A stretch of 64,000 bases of DNA from Maratus speciosus (lineage: Eukaryota; Arthropoda; Arachnida; Araneae; Salticidae): assembly GCA_963932465.1 (NCBI GenBank), contig OZ010799.1, forward strand, positions 157,910,761-157,974,760, read 5' to 3'. The notes under the pieces were generated by a model. It ran no database searches. It saw only the letters and a list, made by a program, of their open reading frames with translations, and had not been told where the DNA came from. This document shows positions 34,080 through 46,675 of the stretch, piece by piece (position 1 is the stretch's first letter; each line of letters opens with the position of its first letter). The position numbers and the translations under genes were made by a program.

Positions 34080-37000
34080 CTAGAAAACCCCGCGGCTTTG
34101 CTCGCGTAATAGCTGAACTATGCCAAGTGATATTTTCATGACTTTTTTTTATTAGAAGAACACTTTTTGGAATAATTCAAAAATTACAAATTAAGCCACA
34201 GTTTGACTAAACTTCATTATTAAAGTGCAATAGACAGAAATGAGATTTTATTTAATAAGAAGAACGAAAACTAATTCCAATTAAATGATAATTTAGAAAG
34301 TATATTGAGATTTTTAGGCTTATTTCATACGCTCATTTCAGTATTCATTTGAAGTTTTGAATTTTTTAGAAACCATCGTAACACATTTACCTCCTAAAAT
34401 TAACCATCATGTCAAATTCCAATCTTCTTGTCTAACAGTATACCACCTTTCTGGTGTTAGTGGCACCAACATAAAATGCCGAAACAGTGTTGAAATAGAA
34501 TGTCTTGACAAAATGTTGAAACAGAGACCGTCACCATTAATTTGCCAACATTAACCTTGAAATCGGTAGGTATTTCCTAATATTCTATATAAAACGGAAT
34601 TTAGATGTTTTTAAAAGCTTTCTTTAAAAGATTGCTTCATCTTCTCAAAATTAGACACTTCTCGCAATTTTAAATAGTAATCAAAGCTAGTTGTCAAACG
34701 TGACGCAAACTGCACATGGGTTTCATTCGATTGCCTAGTAGTTTTTCTGAATTTCTCGAGACAACATTGAGGAATTGATTCAAATTCCCTAAGTACAATT
34801 TTCTTTACTTTATCATAATCATTCAGCTCATTATCACTTATGTAAGAAATTACATTTGAACCTTTCTCACCTAATAAATTCAAAAGAATCTCTGCTTTAA
34901 CCAGGTGGTAGTGACACCGGCATAAAATATAGCCTGTATAGGATCTGTGACTATCACTCTTGATTCGCAACCAATAACTTCTGTAATTGCTTTATTATTT
35001 CCTGAGATTCCATAGAAATCGTAATTTAGGACTCTTTTAGAATGCTTTTCGCTCCTTCACTTCGCTTCACCCCTTTTTAATTCGAATTTATTTTCGACTA
35101 TTCTTAGAGGACATTTATATTTTATAAGTAACTACCATGCCATATTTAAAGTTTCTAGCCTCTTCAGTACCTCCAAAATCGCAATTTAGAAAGTTTTTTG
35201 CTCCTGCAATTCTCGACATAAAATATAGATTATGTTTGAGCAGGTTCTATCACCACCAATTCGCAACCATTATGTTTGATATCGGTTTCGTATTTCATAC
35301 AATTGCATAAAAATCGTAATTTAGAACGCTTATACAACGCTTTTCGCTCACTTCATCCTTTTAAATTTGGAATTTACTTTCGACAATTCTTAGAAAGTAT
35401 TTGCATCTTTGAAGTAATTATCATTCCAAAATTAAAATGTTAGACCCTCCCAGTAACACAAAACGCAATTTAGAACATTTTTTGCTCCTGTAATCCCCAG
35501 GTGGTAGTGACAACAACGTAAAATATAGGCTATGTGTGAGCGGGGACTGTCACCATCAATTGGAAACCATTACATCTGAAATCGGTTTATATTTCCTGAG
35601 ATTGCTTAGAAATCGCTATTTAGAAAGTTTTTACAAAGCTTTTCGTTTATTTTTACCCCTTTTAAATTTAAAATTTTTAAGGAACTCTTCTCAGAGAGTA
35701 TTTAATATCATAACTACCATGCCAAATTTCCAAATCACAATTTAGAACGTTTTTTAAAATGCAGCCGCAAGGTGTTAGTGACGCCGACATGAAATAGATC
35801 CTATATTGGAGCAAGGGCTGTCATCATCAATTTCCAACTATTACTTTTGAAATCGATTTGGTACTTTCTGAGATTGCGTAGAAATCGTAATTTAGAACGT
35901 TTTTTAGAACGTTTTTCGTCCATTTTCACCCCTTTTAAATTTCGAATTATTTCGGAAATGTTCTTAGAGATAATTTATATCAGATAAGTAACTACCATGC
36001 CTAGTTTCAAGTAGCTAGCCCCTGCAGTATTACAAAAAGCGCAATTTAGATTGTTTTTTGCTCCTTCACCCCCTTTGAGGTAGTGGAACTGACAGGAAAT
36101 ACAGCCTATGTTGGAGCGAGTGCTGTTACCATCGTTTTCACACCATTATTTTTAAAAATTAGTTCGGTACATCCCGAGATTGCGTAGAAATCACAATTTA
36201 GAAAGTTTTTTAGAAGGCTTTTCGCACATTTTCACCCCTTTTAAATTTCGATTTTTTAGGAAATTTTCTTAGACGTCATTTGTATCTGCCCTGCCAAATT
36301 TCAGGATTCTAGGCCCTTCAGTAACACAAAAATCGTAATTTAGAAAGTTTTTTGCTTCTGCAACCCCTAGGTGGTAGTGACACCAACATGAAATAGAGTC
36401 TATGTTGGAGCAAGGGCTGTCATCATGAATTACCAACCATTATTTTTTAAATGGGTTTGGTATTTCAAGAGATTGTGTAGTAACCACCATTTAGAAGGTT
36501 TTTTAGAACGCTTTTCGCGCATTTTCACCCCTTTTAAATTTCGAATTTTTTAAGAAATGTTCTTGGAGATCATTTATATCTTCTAAGTAACTACCATTCC
36601 AAATTCCATGTATCTGGGCGCTTCAGTAATACAAAAATCGCAATTTCGAACGTTTTTTTTTGCTCCTGCACACCTTTTTGGGGTAGTGGCACCGACATAA
36701 AATGTACCCTATATTGGAGCAAGGGTTTTTCACCATCATTTTGACATCATTATTTTTGAAATCGGTTTGGTACTTATTGAGATTGCTTAAAAATCGCCAT
36801 TTACTGCGTTTTTTAGAACGCTTTTTGCGCATTTTCACCCCTCTTAAATTTCGAATTTTTTAAGAAATGTTCTTAGAGACCATTTATATCTAATAAGTAA
36901 CTATCATGCCAAATTCCATGTACCTGAACACTTCAGTAACACAAACATCGCAATTTCGAACGTTTTTTTGCTCCTGCACCCTCTTTAGGGGTAGTGGCAC

Positions 37001-37438
37001 CGACATAAAATTTAGCCTATGTTGGAGCAAGCGTTGTCACCATCATTTTGACACCATTATTTTTTAAATCGGTTTGGTACTTCCTGAAATTGCGTAAAAA
37101 TCGCCATTTAGAACGTTTTTTAGAACGCTTTTCGCTCATTTTCACCCCTTTTTAATTTCGATTTTTTTAAGAAATGTCCTTAGAGATCATTAGTATCTTA
37201 TAAGTAACTACCATTCCAAATTTCATGTTTCTAGGCCTTTCACTAACACGAAAATTGCATTTTTAGAATGTTTTTTGCCCCTACACCCCCTTTTGGCCAG
37301 TGGCACGGACATAAGATATAGCCTATGTTATAAGTTGGACTAACACCATCATTTTGATACCATTACTTTTGGAATCGGTTCGGTAGTTCCAGAGCTTACC
37401 TTCTACAAATAAACAATTTTTACCTCTTTATAATATTA
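34080..37438 (-). mobile_element. Non-autonomous Helitron-like element with ~300-bp satellite units (copy 2)
   Basis: It matches the element at 10440-13379 end to end. Both left ends read A|CTAG-AAACCCCGCGGC, TTGCTCGCGTAATA, and both right ends read CAATTTTTAC-TCTTTATAATATTA. It contains about nine ~300-bp units (TAGTG-CACCGACATAAAATA, GGAGCAAGGG, GAAATCGGTTTGGTA). The terminal TCTATAC of copy 1 is absent; at 37436 the sequence passes instead into AGTTGTCTGAGCGAAGCG. The 119-, 69- and 71-codon frames inside are chance or captured sequence. It is inserted ~50 bp upstream of BEL-1 gag. Confidence 0.6.
34631..34900 (-). pseudogene. Captured fragment of BEL-1 gag inside the Helitron-like element
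   Basis: These 270 bases align without gaps to 33311-33580 at a constant offset of 1320, with three mismatches (34637, 34640, 34686). The frame spans the LNLLGEKGSNVISYI to REVSNFEK part of gag, same orientation. The junctions are sharp: TCTTTAAAAG on the left and ACCAGGTGGTAGTGACACC on the right are satellite-unit sequence. Compared with copy 1 at 10915-10945, a short stretch of the unit is replaced. It is a fragment, with no initiation or function implied. Confidence 0.9.
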
Positions 37439-38092
37439 GTTGTCTGAGCGAAGCGAAGGCTAATACTCAGCGAAATATTACTGTCCGGACACTTTACTAC
37501 TACGATGGATATTAACGCCATGTCCTACTAAAAAAAAAGCCTAATAAAAAACTTTCGTCAAGCATAACTCAAAAAATATTTGTCGGATTTCGTTTCTGAT
37601 TGCACCAGAAGGTACCTATGAGGGTCGCCTACTGAATGCTCCTACTATGGAAAATAAGTTCCAAACCGTTTAAAAATTATACAGAAAAAACTCTTAAAAA
37701 AGCACAATTTATCTGCATATGTCAGAGAAATTTGGTGTGCGTCACTTTCACCGGTTGATGTTTTCGTAGACAACTGGTTTGAACACATGGAGCAAATAAA
37801 AAAAAAATACGCACGCAGTAATATTGAATAGATCAGTTTCACCCCCGTGATCACAAACCTTGCAACAACACGTGGCAACCAGTTTTGGTGGGCAAACAAA
37901 TAATAATACAGTATTCCGTACCACGGTGACCGTTTTTAGCCTATTGTATAAAATCTGGCATGTTGTATGACATACAATTGTGGATTATTAAAACAAAAGA
38001 CACGAGTGTTTATTGATCCGGGAGGTTATCTTTCTCTGGATGTCTGTCTATCATACAGCATGCAATTTTCTTGTAAAGGATGATATTATTAT
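37439..38092. other. Mixed repeat debris with possible pogo-type fragment
   Basis: Just right of the Helitron, CTGAGCGAAGCGAAGGCTAA and CTCAG form a hairpin, possibly a CTAA-type Helitron 3' end in minus orientation. At about 37693-37830 the plus strand reads HNLSAYVREIW and VFVDNWFEHMEQIKKKYA before a stop, then ITNLATTRGNQFWWANK. This faintly resembles the segment before the first catalytic Asp of pogo/Tigger transposases. The similarity is weak. Confidence 0.3.
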
Positions 38093-38093
38093 G

Positions 38094-38423
38094 CAGTAAA
38101 ACCTCCATAACGGACACCTCTATTTAGCGGGCATTTTTTCGATTACCAACCCTTAAATAACTGTACATTTTTTACTCTCAGTAGCGGACACCTCCAAATA
38201 GAGGACAAATTCTGCCCTCCGAGGTGATCGCTATTCAGAAGATTTACTGGTAAAACCTCCATAGCGGACACACCCGATTAGTGGATACCTCTATTTAGCG
38301 GACATTTTTTCGATTACCAACACTTAAATAACTGTACATGTTTTACTCTCAGTAGCGGTCACCTCTAAATAGAGGACAAATTCTGCATTCTCGGGGTGTC
38401 CGCTATTCAGAGGGTTTACTGTA
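38094..38423. mobile_element. Two tandem pogo/Tigger-type MITEs
   Basis: Two copies of ~160-175 bp lie head to tail sharing one end (about 38094-38251 and 38248-38423). Each begins CAGTAAAACCTCCAT with CGGACAC inside and ends GTTTACTG-like, with TTTTTTCGATTACCAAC in the middle. The CAGTAAAACCTC terminus and TA flank at the right (TTTACTG|TA) are typical for pogo/Tigger non-autonomous elements. Confidence 0.7.
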
Positions 38424-38539
38424 TATAATATTGATAATTATTTTACAGGGCCGCACAAAAGAATAAGAATATATGAAACGAATATAAACTAAATTCGGGA
38501 TTGGTAGATCGCTGATGGTAATGTAATCATCCGCAGCAT

Positions 38540-39755
38540 GTTTTTAGAGTTTCGTTCATCTAACGAAACCCTACCTGTCTCACTCCTTTGTCTGTCTGTT
38601 TGTCCGTCTGTCACAGAGCCCGTTCTCAGAAACGATATATGTCGGAGACTTGAAAATTTGCACACTTATAGCTGAACACCACACATCAAACGGCAAATAA
38701 TAAAATTTTGAAAAAGTCTAATATTTAACCCTTTGGGCTCTAACTTGTGTATTTAAAGCAATTTTTCTAACTCAGCCCCTAATTAAGTTGGAGACTTGAA
38801 AGTTTGCATACTTACAGCTGAACACTTGCCATAACACGATAAATCATAAAATTTTGAAAAAGTCATATTTAACCCTCCGGTCTCTAACTTCTGTATTTTA
38901 AGCAATTTTTCTAACTCAGCCCCTAATTAAGTTGGAGACATGACATTTTGCATACTTATAGCTGAACACCTCACATCAAACGACAAATAATAAAATTTTT
39001 AAAAAGTGTAATATTTAACTCTCTGGGCTCTAACTTATGTATTTCAAACAATTTTTCTAACTCAGCCCCTAATTAAGTTGGAGACATGAAATTTCGCATA
39101 CTTATAGCTGAAATCCTCACATCAAACGACAAATAATAACATTTTGAAAAATGTCTGATATTTAACAATCCGGTCTCTAACTTCTGTATTTTAAGCAATT
39201 TTTCTAACTCAGCCCCTATTAAGTTGGAGACATGACATTTTGCATACTTATAGCTGAACACCTGACATCAAACGACAAATAATAAAATTTTGAAAAAGTC
39301 TATTATTTAACCCTCTGGGCTCTAACTTGTGTATTTTAAGCAATTTTTCTAACTCAGCCCCTAATTAAGTTGGAAGCATGACATTTTGCATACTTATAGC
39401 TGAACACCTCACATCAAACGACAAATAATAAATTTTTGAAAAAGTCTATTATTTAACCCTTTGGGCTCTAACTTGTGTATTTTAAGCAATTTTTCTAACT
39501 CAGCCCCTAATTAAGTTGGAGGCATGAAATTTTACATACTTATAGCTGAACACCTCACATCAAACAGCAAATAATAAAATTTTGAAAAAGTCTAATATTT
39601 AACCCTCTGGGCTCTAACTTGTGTATTTAAAGCAATTTTTCTAACTCAGTCCCTAATTATGTTGGAAACATAAAAATTTGCATACTTATAGCTGAACACC
39701 TCACATCAAACGACAAATAATAAAATTTTGAAAAAATCTAATATTTAACCTCTAA
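38540..39755 (+). repeat. Tandem array S1, ~146-bp unit, about eight copies
   Basis: It is led by a hairpin TTTCGTTCATCTAACGAAAC and a (GTCT)n tract. The units are made of GTTGGAGACATGAAATTTTG, CATACTTATAGCTGAACACC, CACATCAAACGACAAATAAT, AAAATTTTGAAAAAGTC, TTTAACCCT and GGGCTCTAACTTGTGTATTT. The larger array at 43480-45760 is homologous and has the same leader, so both descend from one element type. It is non-coding; short frames within are chance. Confidence 0.8.
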
Positions 39756-41375
39756 TATTTTGTCTCGCGCAATTTTTAAATTTAAACTGTTTTGCAATAC
39801 TATTTTTTGTTCATTTTGCATAATAAGTGTAATGTGACGTAATTTATTCTATTTCAGATTTCTAACGCATGTTAATGAATTTATTTTACGATATCCTTTC
39901 TCTTTTAAAATTCACATGTAAATATAGTTTTTATGGCGTAATTTCCAATAAGTGCGTGCTTTTTATACCTAATTATTTAATTCTAATTTGAAGGTTTTTT
40001 TCTGTTTATAATAGTAACGTTTAAATAATTTTTTTATTTGAAGCAAACATTATTGTTTGCGCTGTTTATACAGTTGGCAACACTTTAAATTAATACTATT
40101 TTCTAAAATATGTAAAAAATATCTGTCAAAATGCTGAATATTTGAATTTAAAATAGAAATAAAACCTCAAAAAATGAGTCAAATTAAAAAAATTAATGAA
40201 ATCTGCAGACCGGGATCTTCTATTGAATAAAATGATGTAAAATGATTAAATTCCCATGCATAGATTTTGTTCTTATAATTGTTTTTTAATGGAACGATTT
40301 TGTCCAACTTTAGCATTAAATATCTCTTAAAATAATTCTTCAATTTGAAAACTGTATGCATTAGTGTGTTGATCAAACATTTCGCTCTAATACCACCGAT
40401 TTTCATATATTTGTATGCAATAAATTTCTTAATTTTAACGAAGAAAGACCTCCGGTCACAAAATATTCAAAACCGGCGGCGGCGGTGACAGCGTTAGTTA
40501 CTTTTTATAGAATACAGAGATATATAAAAATGAAAACTTGTCTATCTGTCTGTCTGTAATTGTATAAAAAATCCACAATTTGGAAGCCAAAATTGTGAAG
40601 AGATACGTACATGTGTATTAAAACATGGCCGAGACAACTAAAGTAATCCAGAATCGAAATAACTTATAGTTAATTTTTAATTAATAAAAAACTACCAATT
40701 TAACAGCAATTTCTTATCAAATTTAAACATTTTCCCTTAAAACAGTTGCCAACAATTAAAAAACGCAATAAAATTATTACTACATCAATTAATTTTCTAC
40801 TGCAAGATTTCCACGTGAAAAATGAAAATGAAATAAATAGTTTTCCGAATTAAAAAAAAGGTGAATATTACGTCATAACTTTTCTATGGCAAGATATTCA
40901 CGTGAAATATGAAAATGAAATAAATGGTTTGACGAATTTAAATGAAAGTGAATATAACTTCATAACTTTTCTATTTCAAGGTTTCCACGTGAAAGAGGTA
41001 AATATTACGTCATATTGGAAATATAAAGGGCATGGTGGATATAGTATAACGTCATATGAGTGTGAAAAATGTATTGAATCATGATAAAAGTCCGATTAGG
41101 GAAATATTGGCGTATTTTAACATTATTGCTCCAATTATAAATTGAAATATGTTCATTTATAGCTGTATTCTTTTGCGTCTATTATATACATTTATACATT
41201 TTTATATAGCGTTTTCATATGATTAATTCAACAACATTTCGACTGCTTTTTTAATGTTTGTTTTGTGTTGTATGTTAAATTTTGAAATTGATTTTTCAGA
41301 ACAAACATCCTTCAAATTCTAAGCAACTCCAGGCACTTTAGTTTGTAACAGATAAATGGCTTTTGTATCTGTACA
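39756..41375. other. AT-rich DNA with a ~90-bp tandem repeat
   Basis: Three units of about 90 bp at roughly 40793-41030 share CAAGATTTCCACGTGAAA, ATGAAAATGAAATAAAT and AATATTACGTCATAACTTTT. A TTGTCTATCTGTCTGTCTGT tract lies at about 40539. No gene recognised; the 60-codon frame at 40902-41084 runs across the tandem units. Confidence 0.5.
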
Positions 41376-43377
41376 TCTAATGCTAATATTATAAAGTGTT
41401 ATAATATTATAAAGTATATAATATTATTAATGCTTGTACGTTTGTGAGGTGTTATCTCTTAAACTACATAGCCAACTTAAAAACATGTTGGTGGCCATCT
41501 CTGCTCCGAAAAAAAGACTATTTTATGTCAGTGCAAGAACGTACATCGCTGCAGGAGCAAAAAAGTTCTAAAATTGTGATTTCTGCGATATTGATTGGGT
41601 TAGAAACTTTAAATTTGGTGCGGTAGTTACTTTTAAGATGTACATACTCGTAATGAACGCTCTCTCTAAAAGGTTCAATTTGACGGATAAACGTAAAAAT
41701 TTCTAGAAAGGTTCTAAACTATGATTTATTTGGAATACTGAAATTTTTGGGATACTGTTGGGGTTAGAAACTAGAACTTTGGCATTAGTAATTAATAAGA
41801 TGTAAATGCTCGTTGTAGAACGAATTCTAAAAAATAGAAAGACTAAACAAAGCGGAAAAAGATCTAAAGATGATCTAAGTAACGAAAAACATGGAACTGT
41901 TAGGAATATAAACATGAAAATTGACATAGCTGTATTTATCATGACGTAAATTCTCGCAATAGAACAATTTCTAAAAATGTCGCTATATAAAACAGTGCAG
42001 AAACAAAAAACTTTCAAAAATTTTCTATTTCTCTGTTACTGCTGAGCCCAAAATCTTGAAATTTTGCTTCGGGTTAGTTTTAAAATATACAATTGTCTCT
42101 ATGAATGGTTTCTAAAAAATTTAAAAAGATGAATTTAACGGAAAGCGATCTCAATTACCATTAATTTGGAATTATTAGGTACAGCAACTTTAAATATTTC
42201 ATAATGCTGCATTTCCTACGCAAAACATGCGATTTAAATGCAACAAAACTGATAGATACCCACCTAGCATTAAATAAATTGTGTAAATATTGAATAAAGA
42301 CCTGTATGAAACAGTGAGTAGGTTGCCCGAAAGTACTTGTTAAAGTGTTCCTTCTCTAGGCTTTTCTCTCTCTCGCCAAGGCCGCTAACAGAGGGAAGTG
42401 CCGTTTTAAATGTGATATGAATTTTTTATCCGATTCATTTTTCTAGACATTTTATCATAAGGTCATATTCTCAATTATCATTAGTAGATTTTTTATATAT
42501 TAACTTATTCTGGTGAAATTTTGTAATCGTGTTCATATTGGCGTATGTTAGCTTGCATGATTTGCTGAATAAATATGTATGGATTTGTAAATTACTTCAA
42601 ATGACACTTTGACAGCTCAAAAGTTATGCAGACGATATATTCAGATCTTATGTCATACTTTATGTTGTAATCATTGCCGATTTCTTTTATTTAATACATG
42701 CTAAATACAGCTCAACTTGTGCAGAATATGTTTGAAAACAAAACAATACAGCGTATGTAGTGGCCAGCAAGCACTCATCATTTAAGTCCTTTCGAGCACA
42801 TCAACACACTCTAACGAAGCATTGCATGCCACTTTTGATGCATTCGGTAATTTGATACTATATTAGATTTTGAGAAGAGAATTCCTTAAATGTTATCGAC
42901 AACCTCATTGCAACCGTGGAAAACAGATATTGTACAATATTAACTATTCCGGGGAGCACACACCATATAAAGTATAGTCCATTCTTTTAAAACATCATAT
43001 ATTTGTCATTTAAAGTTACTCAAATTGGTGCGGAGCGTCTGATTATGCTCTTGACATCATTTTATACAGTTAAAATTCCGATATAAGTAAATGAATGTTT
43101 CATTTTCTATTTTACTTTTAATATATTGCGTACTTTCAATTTTATATCCATGCATGGCTGTCTTAAATGGTTTGATTTCCCATTTTTTTAAACAGTGTAT
43201 ACGAATTTATATATAAGATTTTGTAATTCTACAATTCGTTTATTTTCATCATTTCAATTTTTCGCAGTATATGGACAATTAAAGATAACATCTCATTTTC
43301 TTTGCTTCCACATGTTATTATTAAATCTATGTTCTCAGTAATATCGCTCAGACTAATCGCTCTGAGGGAAGTCCTAG
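41376..43377 (+). mobile_element. Helitron-like element with clear ends (copy 3, plus orientation)
   Basis: The 5' end is TCTAATGCTAATATTATAAA (41376) after A. The 3' end has the hairpin CTCAGA-CTAATCGC-TCTGAG (43347-43366), then seven bases, then CTAG (43374-43377) before T. These are the hallmarks of a Helitron: TC start, hairpin about ten bases from CTRR, A/T insertion point. The 5' kilobase contains shorter units related to the ~300-bp satellite of copies 1 and 2 (GGAGCAAAAAAGTTCTAAAA, AATTTGGTGCGGTAGTTAC). No Rep/helicase is encoded. Confidence 0.65.
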
Positions 43378-43479
43378 TATAGATATAAATTAGTATAGAT
43401 AGATATTAAGGGAGTAAATGACCAGAAAAGCTCATGCACCTACTTAATTTCTTGATGTTCGTCTCTTAAACATGACAGC

Positions 43480-45765
43480 TTTTTTTAGGGTTTCGTTCAT
43501 CTGACGAAACACTATTCGTCTCGCTCCTTTGTCTGTCCGTCTGTCTGTCTGTCACAAGCCCGTCCTCAGAAACTATACACGTTGGAGACTTGAAGTTTTG
43601 CATACTTATAGATGAACACCACACATCATACGACAAATCATAAAATTTTGAAAAAGTCGTACATTTAACCCTTTGGGCTCCCACATGTGTATTTTAAACA
43701 ATTCTTTCTAAGTGAGTCCCTAATTAGGTTGCAGAGGTGAAATTTTGCGTACTTGTAGACGGACACCTCAGATCAAACGACAAATCATAAATTTTTGAAA
43801 AAGTCGTACATTTAACCCTTTGGGTTCCCACATGTATAATTTAAACAGTTCTTTCTATGTGATCCTCTAATTAGGTTGGAGGCGTGAAATTTTGCATACT
43901 TATAGCTGAATACCTCACATCAAACGACAAATCATAAAATTTTGAAAAAGTCGTACATTTAACTATTTGGGCTCCCACATGTGTGTTTTAAACAATTCTT
44001 TCTAAGTGAACCATAATTAGGTTGGAGGAGTGAAATTTCGCACACTTATAGCTGAATACCTCACATCAAACGACAAATCATAAAATTTTGAAAAAGTCGC
44101 ACATTTATCCCTTTGGGCTCCCACATGTGCATTTTAAACAATTCTTTCTAAGTGACACCATATTTAGGTTGGATGTATGAAATTTTGCGTACTTGTAGCT
44201 GAACACCTCAGATCAAACGACAAATCATAAATTTTTCAAAAAGTCGTACATTTAACCCTTTGGGCTCGCACATGTGTATTTTAAAATGTTCTTTCTAAGT
44301 GAGTCCCTAATTAGGTTGCAGGCGTGAAATTTTGCGTACTTATAGATGGACACCTCAGATCAAACGACAAATCACAAAATTTTGAAAAAGTCGTACAAAG
44401 GGTTAACCCTTTGAGCTCCCACATATGTGTTTTAAACAATTCTTTCTATGTGAGCCCCTAATTAGGTTGGAGGAGTGAAATTTTGCATAATTATAGTGGA
44501 ATACATCACATCAAACGACAAATAATAAAATTTTGAAAAAGTACATTTAACCCATTGGCCTCCCACATGTGTATTTTAAACAATTCTTTCTAAGTGACAC
44601 CCTATTGAGGTTAGAGGTATGAAATTTTACATACTTATAGCTGAACACCTCAGATCAAACGACAAATCATAACATTTTGAAAAAGTCGTACATTTAACCC
44701 TTTGAGCTCCCACATGTGTATTGTAAACAATTCTTTCTATGTGAGCCTCTAATTAGGTTGGAGGCGTGAAATTTTGCATGCTTATAGCTGAATACCTCAC
44801 ATCAAACGACAAACTATAAAATTTTGAAAAAGTCGTACATTTAACCCATTCGGCTCCCACATGTGTGTTTTAAACAATCCTTTCAAAGTGAGCACCTAAT
44901 TAGTTGGAGGAGTGAAATTTTGCATACTTATAGCTGAATACATCTTATCAAACGACAAATCATAAAATTTTGAAAAAGTACATTTAACCCTTTGGGCTTC
45001 CACATGTGTATTTTAAACAATTCTCTCTAAGTGAACTCTAATTGGGTTGGAGGCGTGAAATTTTGCATAATTATAGCTGAACACCTCACATCAAATGACA
45101 AACCATAATATTTTGAAAAAGTCGTACATTTAACCCTTTGGGCTCCCACATGTGTATTTTAAACAATTCTTTCTAAGTGAACCACTAATTAGGTTGGAGG
45201 CGTGAAATTTTGCATACTTATAGCTGAGCACCTCACATCAAACGGAAAATCATAAAATTTTGAAAAAGTCGTACATTTAACCTTTTGGGCTCCTACATGT
45301 GTATTTTAAACAATTCTTTCTTAGTGAGACCCTATTTAGGTTGGAGGCGTGAAATTTTGCATACTTATAGCTGGACACCATCGTGCGACAAATCATAAAA
45401 AATTGAACAAGTCATACCTTTAACCCTTTGGGCTTCCCACATGCGTATTTTAAGCAATTCTTTCTAACTGAGCCCCTTATTAAATTGGAGATTTGAAATT
45501 TTGCATACTTATAGCAGAACTCCCGAGGCCAGGCGACAAATCATAAAATCTTGAAAAATTCTTACGTTTAATCCTTTGAGCTACCACATATGTATTTTAA
45601 GCAATTCTTTCTAAGAGAGCCCCTAATTAAGTTGGAGACATGAATTTTTGCATACGTGTAGCTGAATACCTCAGACCACACGGATAATCATAAAAATTTC
45701 AAAAAGTCTTATATTATTTACTCTTCCGGGCACTAACTTGTGTATTTTAAGCAATTTTTCTAACC
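43480..45765 (+). repeat. Tandem array S2, ~147-bp unit, about fifteen copies
   Basis: It has the same leader as S1 (AGGGTTTCGTTCATCTGACGAAAC, then (GTCT)n) and the same unit words, with CACATGTGTATTTTAAACAA and TTCTTTCTAAGTGA replacing the S1 variants. GGGCTC marks recur at about 43676, 43823, 43969, 44115 and 44262, giving a 146-147 bp period. The last units drift toward the S1 type (GCAATTCTTTCTAAC). No ORF is supported. Confidence 0.8.
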
Positions 45766-46675
45766 CCCGCCTTTTTCACACGGGGAGCACTTTTCCAACT
45801 TTTGCCGACACCCCTTTGACCATTCTTTCATGTTATGCACCATAGCCTTACATATTTTAGTTCCACTCTTTACCGCCAGGGGCGCCTACTTATCTCGGCT
45901 GCTATCGACCCAATCCCCTCGACTAATATATCTATGGATAGTCTATAAAACGGGGTTCGGTTTGGATAGAGGTTTGTTTAGAAAATTTTTTATAAATCTG
46001 TATACAACCTACCTAACCTAATTATAGCGGAACTTCCCGACTACGAGGTATCCGACCCCACTAACAGAAAACGCCCTAAATACTCGCTTTTGCTTAACGC
46101 TGAAGACTGAGTTTCTCTCACCTTCTGCTATACTTAACCTTTCTGTTTGTTCTGTCCTGTATATAGTATAAAAAAAAAAAAAGAAAAAAAAAATTGTTTT
46201 TCTGCTAGTTTTTTAGCATTTTATATTTAAACTAATGTATGGTCTCTGAAAAGAGTCTTTTTTTTATGGGGCACTCCCCGGTAGCTTTTTCGTCTTTTCC
46301 TGCTTATTTTTTTGGAACTAATGGAATTTTTCTTTCTTTTTTAGTTATTTTTTTCTTTTCTTTGTTTTTTTTTACTTTTCCACATATGTTATACTAGTAC
46401 TTATGTACTTTGTCATTTTTTGTTAGTCTTTTCTTTTTCTTAAAAGTAAATTTAATTTTGTGGCTACCAGCCACGTCTAAACATTATTATTTTTTTTAAG
46501 GCTCCCTAATGCCCTTGCAACACAATCACCTATCCACTGGATGTAAAGTTGCAACGCAACTAGGCAATCCATTCAGCTGCTCACATTGTTCCATTGTTCC
46601 ACTCTGGTTTGATTTGTACGATCTATAATTTTCCATAGATTTGTCATAGATTTGTAATATTTTTGTCATTTTGAT
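45766..46675. other. Unassigned, no gene
   Basis: The first ~70 bp (GGGGAGCACTTTTCCAACTT, CCATTCTTTCATGTTATGCACC) resemble the satellite inside the hAT-like element at 53-54 kb. Then comes moderately GC-richer sequence without repeats, with a 63-codon frame at 45830-46021 that I do not recognise, and T/A-rich runs at 46160-46490. Confidence 0.45.

Noticed and set aside
37435..37465. Second Helitron 3' end (CTAA type, minus strand) abutting the 34.1-37.4 kb element
   Set aside because: The hairpin and CTAA are suggestive but overlap the satellite element's end and no 5' terminus could be found.
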